Shown here: piece by piece, positions 1 through 6,553 of the stretch
Layout of the letters: the number at the start of each line of letters is the position of its first letter
Numbering within the stretch: position 1 is the stretch's first letter
Source: Clostridia bacterium
GTDB lineage: Bacteria > Bacillota_E > RBS10-35 > JAJYVN01
Direction of reading: 5' to 3'
DNA: 8,177 nt
Assembly: GCA_027335515.1 (NCBI GenBank)
Contig: DAHWHT010000349.1
Span: 1 to 8,177, forward strand
Notes under the pieces: model-generated
What the model saw: the letters and a program-made list of their open reading frames with translations, nothing else
Told to the model about the DNA's origin: nothing
Database searches by the model: none
Translations under genes and position numbers: made by a program

Positions 1-1943
1 GGTGCATCCAGGCCGCCAACGACGCGGCCGCATCGCTGCTCGCGCAGCCATCGGACGCCCTGAGGGGGCACGCGCTGACGGAGGTGATCCCGGGGGGGCC
101 GCTGCGCCAGGAGACCGAGACGCGGTTTGCCATCCGCGCGGACGGCACGCCCCGCGCGGTGCAGGCCTGCTGCCTGCGCCAGCACGACGACAGCCTGGTG
201 GTCGCCCTGGTCCCGGACGACGCGCGTCAGGCCGCGGAGCGGACCCTGGGGCGGATGGGCGCCGAGTATCAGGCAATCTTTGACGCCGTGCCAACGCTGA
301 TCTGGTTCAAGGATCGGCACAATCGCTACTTGCGCGTCAACCCCGCAGCCGCAGCCGCCTTCGGGCGCCCGGCCGACCAGATCGAAGGCCGGATGGCACA
401 GGATGTCCTCGGGGCCGACCAGGCCCAACACGACCAACTGGAGGACCTCGAGGTCCTAGACAGCGGACAACCGAAACGCGGATTGGCCCTGACGCTACCC
501 GGGGATGGGGTCCACGCGCTGACCCTGCGTGTGGACAAACTGCCCTACCGCGACGGCGACGGCGCCCCGATCGGGGTGATCGCCCTGGCCACCGACATCA
601 GCGAGTCCGAGCGCGTGGCCGAAACGGTGCGCCGCGTCGCCTACTACGATCCCCTCACCGGACTCGCCAACCGACTGCTGTTTTCCGATCGCCTGGGGCG
701 CGCCCTGGCCACGGCCCGGCGCCAGGGCACCCAACTGGCGATCCTGGTACTGGATATCGACCGCTTCAAGATGGTCAACGACGGCCTGGGCCACGCGGCC
801 GGCGACGAGGTGCTGCGAACGATCGCGCACCGGCTCTCTGCCTGCGTGCGCGAGCAGGACAGCGTCTGCCGCCTGGCCGGCGATGAGTTCGCCCTGATCG
901 CGGTGGGAATCGAGCACTTCCGCGACGTGCTGCGCCTGGCCGAGCGCCTGCGGCGCGACATCGGCCAACCCATTACCGTGGACGACCGCGAGTTGTTTGC
1001 CACGGTCACCATCGGCTCCAGCCTGTTTCCGGCGGATGGCTCCAACGTCGACACGCTGGTGCGCAACGCCGAATCCGCCCTGCACCGCGCCAAGGAGTAT
1101 CACGCGGGCCACGCCTTCTACAACCCGGCGATCACCAGCCGCGCCTCCGCGCATCTGGACGTGGAGCGCGGGCTGCGCCGGGTGCTGGAGCGCGGGGAAC
1201 TGGTCTTGCACTACCAACCGATCTTCCGCCTCGACCCACCGGGCATCACCGGGGTCGAGGCCCTGTTGCGCTGGCAGCATCCCGAACGTGGCCTGCTGCC
1301 GCCGACGGCCTTCATCGGTCTGGCGGAGGATACGGGAATGATCGCCCCCATCGGCGCCTGGGTGCTGCGCACCGCCTGTGCCCAGGCGGTCACCTGGGAA
1401 CGCGCCGGCATGGGCCAACTCGACGTGTCCGTCAACCTGTCGGCGCGCCAACTGCGTGGTCAGGACCTCGTGGCCCAGATCACCGAAATCCTCGCCGACA
1501 CCGGCCTGGCGCCACACCGCCTGACGCTGGAACTGACCGAGGGCATGGTCATGGATACCCGCAGTCGACCGGGGCAGGTGCTGCGCGCCCTCAAGGCCAA
1601 GGGGGTGCACCTGGCGATCGACGACTTTGGCACCGGCTACTCCTCCCTGAGCTACCTGCAGCAGTTCACCGTGGACGCGCTGAAGATCGACCGCTCGTTC
1701 CTCGCCCAGGTCCGCAACCAAGGCGATCGGTGCCCGGTGGCCGGGGCGGTCATCGCGCTGGCCCACGGCCTCAACCTGAGCGTGGTCGCCGAGGGCGTGG
1801 AAAACGCGGCGCAGGTGGACCGCCTGCGCCGCGACGGCTGCGACTACCTGCAGGGTTACCTGCTGTGCCGGCCGCTACCGGCCGACGCGTTGACCGCCCA
1901 CCTCGCCGACCGCGCGGCGCAGGCCAGCCGCCTCAGTCCGTGA
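1..1943 (+). CDS. PAS-GGDEF-EAL c-di-GMP turnover protein (5' end cut by window)
   Basis: Bifunctional signalling protein that would make and/or break cyclic di-GMP. The frame is open from base 3, so the true start lies upstream; 646 residues are visible (numbered from base 3). Residues 1-60 look like the end of a first PAS-type sensor domain. Residues about 88-200 form a second PAS domain (FDAVPTLIWFKD, then VIALATDISESE). The GGDEF domain starts at DPLTGLANR (216) and carries LDIDRFK and the signature AGDEF (292-296). RxxD (REQD, 283-286) sits five residues before the signature, the classical inhibitory product-binding site. The EAL domain has EAL (419-421), VNLSARQL, ELTE (510-513), DDFGTG (540), LKID (K561), AEGVE (E597) and LQGY (Q617), so all usual metal-binding and catalytic residues of an active phosphodiesterase are present. 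A first-position A in GGDEF is tolerated in active cyclases. No membrane segment is visible. The gene ends by overlapping the convergent YbjQ-like gene by 11 bases. Confidence 0.96.
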   Translation, partial: CIQAANDAAASLLAQPSDALRGHALTEVIPGGPLRQETETRFAIRADGTPRAVQACCLRQHDDSLVVALVPDDARQAAERTLGRMGAEYQAIFDAVPTLIWFKDRHNRYLRVNPAAAAAFGRPADQIEGRMAQDVLGADQAQHDQLEDLEVLDSGQPKRGLALTLPGDGVHALTLRVDKLPYRDGDGAPIGVIALATDISESERVAETVRRVAYYDPLTGLANRLLFSDRLGRALATARRQGTQLAILVLDIDRFKMVNDGLGHAAGDEVLRTIAHRLSACVREQDSVCRLAGDEFALIAVGIEHFRDVLRLAERLRRDIGQPITVDDRELFATVTIGSSLFPADGSNVDTLVRNAESALHRAKEYHAGHAFYNPAITSRASAHLDVERGLRRVLERGELVLHYQPIFRLDPPGITGVEALLRWQHPERGLLPPTAFIGLAEDTGMIAPIGAWVLRTACAQAVTWERAGMGQLDVSVNLSARQLRGQDLVAQITEILADTGLAPHRLTLELTEGMVMDTRSRPGQVLRALKAKGVHLAIDDFGTGYSSLSYLQQFTVDALKIDRSFLAQVRNQGDRCPVAGAVIALAHGLNLSVVAEGVENAAQVDRLRRDGCDYLQGYLLCRPLPADALTAHLADRAAQASRLSP

Positions 1944-2775
1944 GGGGCAGCACCAGGGTCGGCGGCTCAATCACGTGGTCCGCGGCGATCTCCTCAACCG
2001 CCGTGCCCACCGCAAAGAACTCGATGATGTGGGCGCCCCAGGTGTGGCTGTTTTCGTGAACGTCCGCCCCAACCACGCCCTTGGCGTCCAGGGCCTCGGC
2101 CTCCTTTTGCATGCGCTCCATGGCGAGTTCGCGGCTGTCATAGAGGGCCTGGGTGTATTGGACCATCTCGGCGTTGCGGCCCAGGGTCTGCAGCATGCCG
2201 GCCACGCCCTGCTGGGCGACGTGGTACACGCAACTGCCCATCACCAGGCCGAGGGGGCGGTAGCCGGAGCGCAAAAGGACATAGAAGTCCTGACCCGACA
2301 GGTCCGAGGTGAACGGCCGGTTGTGCTTGTTGCGGAAACGCGAAGGGTCGTTGCGGTGTACGACCGCCGTGCCAATCGCCACGAACTCGGCGATGTGCGC
2401 ACCCCACTCCTTGTGACTGACCTCCAGCCGCACCCCGACCACTCCGTCGGCGCCCAGGGCCTCGGCCTCTTCCTCCATGCGAGTCATGGCCAGTTCGCGC
2501 GCGTGGTACATCGCCTGGCTGAGAACGGTCATCTCCTGGTTCTGGCTCCAGGCGGCCCGCTGGTAACCGATGTGGTAGATGGAACTGCCAACGACGAGGC
2601 CGACCGGATCGAATCCGGCCTCCTTCACGAGCAGGAACTCGCTGGTCGACAGATCAGAGGTGAACAACTTCCGCCCTTCGGCGGCGCCCCGCATCTCGAC
2701 CAGACGCTCCTTGGCGTGCGCCGGCAGCGTCGCAAACTCGGCCTGTTCCGCCTTCTTGTCCTCATCACCCTGCAC
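1933..2775 (-). CDS. Tandem YbjQ-like (heavy-metal-binding domain) protein, second gene of pair
   Basis: A 280-residue soluble protein made of two copies of a YbjQ/UPF0145-like domain. Copy A spans about residues 36-138 and copy B about 153-260. Both contain FTSDLS, GLVxGSxxYH, RELAMxRM, EAEALxAxGVVG, WGAHIxEF and GTAV in the same order. The motif block around GADGVVGVR is what links it to YbjQ. YbjQ proteins are small, form oligomers, and are annotated 'heavy-metal-binding' on thin evidence, so metal binding is not claimed here; no CxxC motif is seen. The protein ends in a short proline-rich tail, PPTLVLPLTD. The start is GTG at 2775, preceded by a purine-rich Shine-Dalgarno (GAGGGGG, 7-base spacing). 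It lies 45 bases downstream of a second tandem-YbjQ gene on the same strand, so the two are probably co-transcribed. Its 3' end overlaps the GGDEF-EAL gene. The function is unknown. Confidence 0.9.
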   Translation of the reverse strand: MQGDEDKKAEQAEFATLPAHAKERLVEMRGAAEGRKLFTSDLSTSEFLLVKEAGFDPVGLVVGSSIYHIGYQRAAWSQNQEMTVLSQAMYHARELAMTRMEEEAEALGADGVVGVRLEVSHKEWGAHIAEFVAIGTAVVHRNDPSRFRNKHNRPFTSDLSGQDFYVLLRSGYRPLGLVMGSCVYHVAQQGVAGMLQTLGRNAEMVQYTQALYDSRELAMERMQKEAEALDAKGVVGADVHENSHTWGAHIIEFFAVGTAVEEIAADHVIEPPTLVLPLTD

Positions 2776-2820
2776 GTGCCTTCCCCCTCTGATCCAGTGG
2801 TTGCACCGCTTTGGGCGCGT

Positions 2821-3804
2821 TCAGGAGAACGCCGCCTCAGCCGCGGTCTCCGCCGCCTCCAGGCGGCCTGCCCGCAGCGAGAGCACCAGGCGCGTTTCCG
2901 GAACCCGCGGGGCCGCCCCGGCGCGCGGACGAATCGCGGTACCGATCATGCTCAGCACCACGTTATGGTGTTCCCGCTCGTAGGCCGGATTGTCGTCGCT
3001 GCCCGTCAGCCGCACCTCATCAATGCGGCGCGACATATGCACACCGACGACGCCGCTGGCCCCGGACTCCCGCGCGATCTGTTTGAGGTGCATGGAGGCG
3101 CGGGTGCGACACTGGCCGAGGGCGTCGCTGAAATGCCCCAATTCCTGATTGATCGAACTCTGCTCGTTCCACTCGTCCATCTGCGTCGTCAGGACAAACC
3201 AGGTGCAATGGCCATAGGCCAGGGCCACCGGCTCGTAACCCGCCCGCCACAGGGCCCACCACTCCTGGCCCGAAAGGTCAGACAACCAGGGCAGGGCAGG
3301 CGCCGCACCCTCTTGGCGCACCGCGGTTCCCACCAGGGTCACCTCGACGGTGCGGTCCGCCCACTCGTGTCGGACCAGGGCGTAGCGCACCCCGACCACC
3401 CCGTGGGCGCCGAGCGCGACGGCCTCCTGGCGCAGGCGCCCCACGGCGAGGCGCGTGGCCTCATTGTATGCGGCGCTCAACTGGGCAACCTCGGTGTCAT
3501 GCCAACTGGAGGCGTAGGCGATCCCGACGTGGTACATCGCGCTGCCGCCCACCAGGCACAGCGGCGCCAGACCGTGCCGACGCAGCAGCCCCGCCTCGTC
3601 GGCCGCCAGGTCGGATGTGAAGGAAAGTTTTCCCTGGCCACTGCCGATCTCCGCCAACCGGGCCGCCGCCGCACCCGGCAACTGGCCCCGCTCCAAGAGG
3701 TCCTGGTCCCGTTCCTGACGCTCGATCTCCTGCTGCCGCTGCCGTCGCTCCGCAGCCGGATCTGGGACGGGGCCCGGTCCTGAACCGCTCGACCACCACG
3801 GCAT
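2821..3804 (-). CDS. Tandem YbjQ-like protein with N-terminal charged helix, first gene of pair
   Basis: A 327-residue soluble protein, paralogous to its downstream neighbour. Residues 16-40 are rich in E, R and Q (ERRQRQQEIERQERDQD) and probably form a helix or short coiled coil. YbjQ-like copy A spans about 60-163 (FTSDLAADE, GGSAMYHVG, GAHGVVGVR, VGTAV). Copy B spans about 172-291 (LSDLSGQEW, GASGVVGVH, IGTAI). Copy B is more diverged: it has WFV where the others have YH, and an extra loop around residues 266-280 (LTGSDDNPAYERE). The tail contains TRLVLSL, resembling the neighbour's TLVLPL. ATG at 3804 is chosen because GAGGGGG lies 8 bases upstream; the frame stays open 22 codons further to 3870, but those codons have no comparable ribosome site and cross the likely promoter. 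Position first in the operon is inferred from the 45-base gap to the next gene. No catalytic residues can be named and the role is unknown. Confidence 0.88.
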   Translation of the reverse strand: MPWWSSGSGPGPVPDPAAERRQRQQEIERQERDQDLLERGQLPGAAAARLAEIGSGQGKLSFTSDLAADEAGLLRRHGLAPLCLVGGSAMYHVGIAYASSWHDTEVAQLSAAYNEATRLAVGRLRQEAVALGAHGVVGVRYALVRHEWADRTVEVTLVGTAVRQEGAAPALPWLSDLSGQEWWALWRAGYEPVALAYGHCTWFVLTTQMDEWNEQSSINQELGHFSDALGQCRTRASMHLKQIARESGASGVVGVHMSRRIDEVRLTGSDDNPAYEREHHNVVLSMIGTAIRPRAGAAPRVPETRLVLSLRAGRLEAAETAAEAAFS

Positions 3805-3838
3805 CCGCGCCACCCCCTCGCGGCGTTCACCGCCAGCC

Positions 3839-3846
3839 TCTATACT
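3839..3846. promoter_or_regulatory. Possible shared -10 region for divergent genes
   Basis: The 152-base gap between the divergent genes contains tctatact. It reads TATACT on the + strand (3841-3846) and TATAGA on the - strand (3844-3839), both close to the TATAAT consensus, in otherwise GC-rich DNA. The minus-strand copy is 34 bases from the ATG at 3804; the plus-strand copy is about 110 bases from the ATG at 3957. The -35 match is poor in both directions (minus strand: TTGGAT at a short 14-base spacing). This is a prediction from motif only. Confidence 0.33.
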
Positions 3847-3886
3847 GCCATGCAGAGGATCCAAGCGCATCGCCGCCCCATCCGAC

Positions 3887-3910
3887 CGTTTCGGCCGCGG
3901 AACGCCGCGG
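3887..3910 (+). promoter_or_regulatory. Overlapping hairpins in leader of the small gene
   Basis: CGTTTCG (3887-3893) can pair with CGGAACG (3898-3904): seven pairs including one G-U, with a 4-base loop. Alternatively CCGCGG (3895-3900) can pair with CCGCGG (3905-3910) around a 4-base loop. The two hairpins share bases 3895-3904 and cannot form together. They lie about 50 bases before the ATG at 3957, in its likely 5' untranslated region. In DNA this GC-rich such structures also arise by chance. Confidence 0.25.
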
Positions 3911-3956
3911 GCGTTGGATCACGGCGGATACGACGCAGCGGGAGGCGGAAACAAAG

Positions 3957-4340
3957 ATGGCCGAGGCACCAGACTTCGATCTCCTGGCGGCGTCCCTGCG
4001 CGCGGACGCCACGGACAACCGCACCTTCCTGGAGGTGCTGGCGGGCAAGCTGGAGACGGCGCTGCTCGGCGGGGTCGAGGTCCGGCGGGCCGGCGGCCTG
4101 TTGCGACGCGACCATCCCGTGACGGACATCACCCTGTCGCTGGGTGACTGGCGCTTCCACCTGGCCGCCCACGGCGGGGCGGACGTGCGGGCCGAGCGCA
4201 CCCACTTGGTCGGAGGCATCGCCCTCAAGTCCGAGCCCATGGGTCTGGACGCCTGGATCGGCGCCCTGGCGGAGGCCCTCGTGGCGCACGCCAAGGCCAA
4301 CTCGGTCGCGGCGGCCGCCCTGCACCAGTTCCTCAGTTGA
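3957..4340 (+). CDS. Small conserved-looking protein divergent from the YbjQ operon, function unknown
   Basis: A 127-residue soluble alpha/beta protein without signal peptide or membrane segment. It begins with a predicted helical part (FDLLAASLRADATDNRTFL, then LAGKLETAL). A strand-rich core follows (GVEVRRAGGLL, DITLSLGDWRFHLAA, ADVRAERTHLVGGIALKSE), and it closes with an amphipathic helix rich in alanine (DAWIGALAEALVAHAKANS). From memory, proteins of this shape (LEVLAxKLExAL, then VLGDxRF and VGGIxLK) occur next to tandem YbjQ genes in other high-GC bacteria, but no database check was possible. The start is ATG at 3957, with GGGAGGCGG at 3940-3948, about 11 bases from the start to the GGAGG core. 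It is transcribed away from the YbjQ pair across a 152-base gap and converges on the aldo/keto reductase gene. Its position suggests a partner or regulator of the YbjQ proteins; there is no recognisable DNA-binding motif. Confidence 0.82.
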   Translation: MAEAPDFDLLAASLRADATDNRTFLEVLAGKLETALLGGVEVRRAGGLLRRDHPVTDITLSLGDWRFHLAAHGGADVRAERTHLVGGIALKSEPMGLDAWIGALAEALVAHAKANSVAAAALHQFLS

Positions 4341-4388
4341 TCCATCGCGGAGGCCGAGGGCCGAAGGCCAGAAGGACAACGGCAAGGG

Positions 4389-4417
4389 GACGGAGGGCGG
4401 ACCGGCCGCCCCCCGTC
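4389..4417. terminator. Strong hairpin between convergent genes, possible two-way terminator
   Basis: GACGG-A-GGGCGG (4389-4400) pairs with CCGCCC-C-CCGTC (4406-4417) around the 5-base loop ACCGG: eleven pairs with one A/C mismatch. It sits between the stop of the small + gene (4340) and the stop of the - strand aldo/keto reductase (4432), where a terminator serving both genes would be. There is no T-run on either side, so intrinsic termination is uncertain; it could instead protect 3' ends. Confidence 0.4.
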
Positions 4418-4431
4418 GCGACGCCTGCCCC

Positions 4432-5403
4432 CTACCAGGCGTAGGCCTCAGGCGCGGGTTTGCCCGGCCCGGGGAAGATCTTGTCGATCCGCCCGAGCGT
4501 CTCCGCCGACAGTTTGATCTCGAAGCTGCGTAGCGCGCCGTCCAGCTGCTCCAGCGTACGCGGACCGATGATCGGAGCGGTCACGACCTTTTGCTGCAGC
4601 AGCCACGCGATGGCGACGTCGGCCGGCCGCGCGTCCAACTCACCACAGAGGTCGTGGTACGACGAAAGCCGGGCGCGGTCGGCCTCCGCCCGATTCTGCA
4701 CCGCGGCCTGGGCCCGGCGGCCCTCGCCGGACACGTCGCGCACCCCGGCCAAAAGGCCGCCGGCCAACGGACTCCAGGGCAGCACGCCCAGGCCGTAGTG
4801 TTCGCAGGCCGGCAGCACCTCCAACTCGACGGTGCGCGCCGTCAGGTTGTACAGGCTCTGCTCGGAGACCAACCCGAGGAAGTGGCGCGGACGGGCGGCC
4901 TCCTGCGCCTGCGCGATGTGCCAGCCGGCGAAGTTGCTGCTGCCGCAATACAGGACCTTGCCCTCCCGGCACAGCTGCTCCATCGCCTGCCAGACCTCTT
5001 CCCAGGGGGTGGCGCGGTCGATGTGGTGCATCTGGTAGAGGTCGATGTGGTCCGTCTGCAATCGTCGCAGACTGTCCTCGCAGGCGCGGCGGATGTGCAG
5101 GGCGGACAGCCGCGACTGGTTGGGCCAGTCCCCCATGTCCCCATACACCTTGGTGGCGAGCACCACCTTGTCACGCCGCCCGCCGCCCTGGGCCAACCAG
5201 CGGCCAACGATCGCCTCGGTCACGCCCTCCCCCTTGCGCCCCCCGTACACGTTCGCCGTATCAAAAAAGTTGATGCCGTGCTCCAAGGCCTGATCCATGA
5301 TGCGGAAGCTGTCCGCCTCCTGGGTGCGCGGACCGAAATTCATCGTTCCCAGGCACAGACGGCTCACCCGCAGGCCGGTGCGACCCAGATGCCGATACTC
5401 CAC
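4432..5403 (-). CDS. Aldo/keto reductase
   Basis: A 323-residue cytosolic NAD(P)H-dependent oxidoreductase of the aldo/keto reductase superfamily, a TIM barrel of typical length. The N-terminus has the usual HLGRTGLRVSRLCLGTMNFG opening. The catalytic tetrad is visible: D48 (FFDTANVYGG), Y53, K85 (LATKVYG) and H126 (LYQMHHID). Later motifs are GKVLYCGSSNF, SEQSLYNL, LGVLPWSPLAGGLL and the cofactor-site region APIIGPRTLEQLDGAL; it ends in PAPEAYAW. GTG at 5403 is chosen: GGAAGGGG lies 9 bases upstream and the protein family's N-terminus begins here. The same frame stays open for 72 more codons, but that stretch lies inside the upstream isomerase gene and has no family similarity. It follows that gene by 73 bases on the same strand, probably as an operon. 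The substrate cannot be read from sequence; a sugar, hydroxy-aldehyde or keto acid is plausible from context. Confidence 0.94.
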   Translation of the reverse strand: MEYRHLGRTGLRVSRLCLGTMNFGPRTQEADSFRIMDQALEHGINFFDTANVYGGRKGEGVTEAIVGRWLAQGGGRRDKVVLATKVYGDMGDWPNQSRLSALHIRRACEDSLRRLQTDHIDLYQMHHIDRATPWEEVWQAMEQLCREGKVLYCGSSNFAGWHIAQAQEAARPRHFLGLVSEQSLYNLTARTVELEVLPACEHYGLGVLPWSPLAGGLLAGVRDVSGEGRRAQAAVQNRAEADRARLSSYHDLCGELDARPADVAIAWLLQQKVVTAPIIGPRTLEQLDGALRSFEIKLSAETLGRIDKIFPGPGKPAPEAYAW

Positions 5404-5476
5404 AACCCATCGCCCCTTCCGCTTCCTCTGCAGCGTATCCCACAATCGCCCGCGCCACCCCGTCCCATGATCGCCG

Positions 5477-6244
5477 TCAGCCGCGCAGGATTTGGAGCGC
5501 CGAACGCACCGCAGCCCCGGACTGCTCGGCACCCTCCCGCGGACGAAACTCCATGCCCGCCCAACCGTCAAAGCCCGAATCACGAATGGCCGCCGCGACG
5601 TTGCCGTAGTGGATCTCACCGCTGCCGGGCTCGTGGCGACCGGGTACGTCCGCGAGGTGGAAATAACCGATGGCGTCCAGATGCCGCCGCAGCGTGGCGA
5701 TCAGGTTCCCCTCCATGATCTGCATGTGGTAGATGTCATAGAGGATGCGCACCGCCGGCGATCCGACGGCATCCACGACGCGCACCGCCGTCTCGGTGCG
5801 GTCCAGGAAGTAGCCGGGGTGGTCCACCAACGTATTGAGCAGCTCCACATTCAACCGCACCCCGGCCGCCTCAGCCGCGGGCGCGACCGCCCGCAGGCCG
5901 GCGACCACCGCCGCCTCCTGGGCCTGCAGCGGAACCCCCTTGACCACATTGCCCGTGGTGACGATGAGGTGCCGCACGCCCTCCTGACCCGCCACGCCGA
6001 TCGCCTGGCGCAAGACCGCCTCCGCATCCGCCGCCCGCTGCGGATCCGTCAACGGCGCCCCACAGGCAAAGGTCGCGACCTCGATGCCGAGCGCGCGCGC
6101 CCGGCGGCAGATCGCCCCCACGTCCTTGCCGGACGCACCCCAGAACTCGACCCCGTCGGCGCCGGCCGCCGCCGCCGCGTCCACGCGCTCGATCAGCGGC
6201 ATCTTGGTGAACAGCATCTCGATACAGGCTGAAAAGCGCAGCAC
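5477..6244 (-). CDS. hyi: Hydroxypyruvate isomerase-like TIM-barrel protein
   Basis: A 255-residue sugar-isomerase-like (AP endonuclease family 2 fold) protein, close in motif content to hydroxypyruvate isomerase Hyi, which interconverts hydroxypyruvate and tartronate semialdehyde. Visible matches are RFSACIEMLF at the N-terminus, GVEFWG, VELLNT (E134), ILYDIYHMQIMEG (D170, H173), FHLADVPGRHEPGSGEI (H196) and WAGMEFRPR (E232). E134, D170 and E232, with H196 in place of the glutamine common in this family, are the expected metal-site and catalytic positions. The start is GTG at 6244, preceded by GGGAGGGG with 8-base spacing. It is the first gene of a probable two-gene operon with the aldo/keto reductase. 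No glyoxylate carboligase or glycerate kinase is present in the window to confirm the pathway, so the related 2-oxo-tetronate isomerase (OtnI-type) or another ketose isomerase activity remains possible. No clear promoter was found upstream. Confidence 0.85.
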   Translation of the reverse strand: MLRFSACIEMLFTKMPLIERVDAAAAAGADGVEFWGASGKDVGAICRRARALGIEVATFACGAPLTDPQRAADAEAVLRQAIGVAGQEGVRHLIVTTGNVVKGVPLQAQEAAVVAGLRAVAPAAEAAGVRLNVELLNTLVDHPGYFLDRTETAVRVVDAVGSPAVRILYDIYHMQIMEGNLIATLRRHLDAIGYFHLADVPGRHEPGSGEIHYGNVAAAIRDSGFDGWAGMEFRPREGAEQSGAAVRSALQILRG

Positions 6245-6553
6245 CCGGACAACCCCTCCCGCAGGCGGCCATCACCCGCCCCGCTACGCACTTTGACGGC
6301 TGCGAAATCGGTCCTGCCGATCAGACGCCGCCCCCCAAGGGACGCCCAGTCCACGGACGCAACCCCCCACCCACAGGAAGGCGCCTCCATCCTGGATCCC
6401 GCGCAACGCGACGCCACTCCAGATCTCAGTGGAAACAGGAGGGAAGGGAAGGCCTACGATCCGCCCTCCGAGTGTCTTGACGGTCAGGACGCAACATGCA
6501 CATTCCGGCTTAGGCGCAAGGCGGCGTGTCGGTAGCGGTGGACGGCGCGGGCG
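6245..6553. other. 309-base stretch with no gene recognised
   Basis: This stretch lies between the isomerase start and the VapC stop, both on the minus strand. It should contain the isomerase promoter, but no convincing -35/-10 pair was found. Short frames that cross it show no family motif and no good ribosome site. A small inverted repeat, ATCGG-tcctg-CCGAT (6307-6321), lies about 65 bases upstream of the isomerase start and could be an operator. TTGACG at 6477-6482 resembles a + strand -35 box but has no good -10 partner. Confidence 0.5.

Noticed and set aside
495..1766. 423-codon open frame on the - strand opposite the GGDEF-EAL gene
   Set aside because: Composition is that of a mirror of a GC-rich gene; no motif, while the + strand has a full set of GGDEF and EAL residues.
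1975..3783. 602-codon open frame on the + strand opposite the two YbjQ genes
   Set aside because: It is antisense to two genes with clear duplicated domains and ribosome sites. Its translation shows no family motif, and long antisense frames are expected in GC-rich genes.
3827..4385. Minus-strand frames of 172 and 181 codons opposite the small gene
   Set aside because: The + strand frame has a good ribosome site and a plausible folded-protein pattern; the opposite frames are arginine- and alanine-rich without motifs.
5404..5619. 72-codon N-terminal extension of the aldo/keto reductase
   Set aside because: It lies mostly inside the upstream isomerase gene, has no family similarity, and the GTG at 5403 has a good ribosome site.
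4591..5718. 375-codon + strand frame over the aldo/keto reductase
   Set aside because: Antisense shadow; the reductase on the other strand has its full catalytic tetrad.
5492..6232. 246-codon + strand frame over the isomerase
   Set aside because: Antisense shadow without motifs; it mirrors nearly the whole isomerase gene.
6477..6505. TTGACG followed by CACATT as a + strand promoter
   Set aside because: Only three of six matches at -10, and no gene follows on the + strand.
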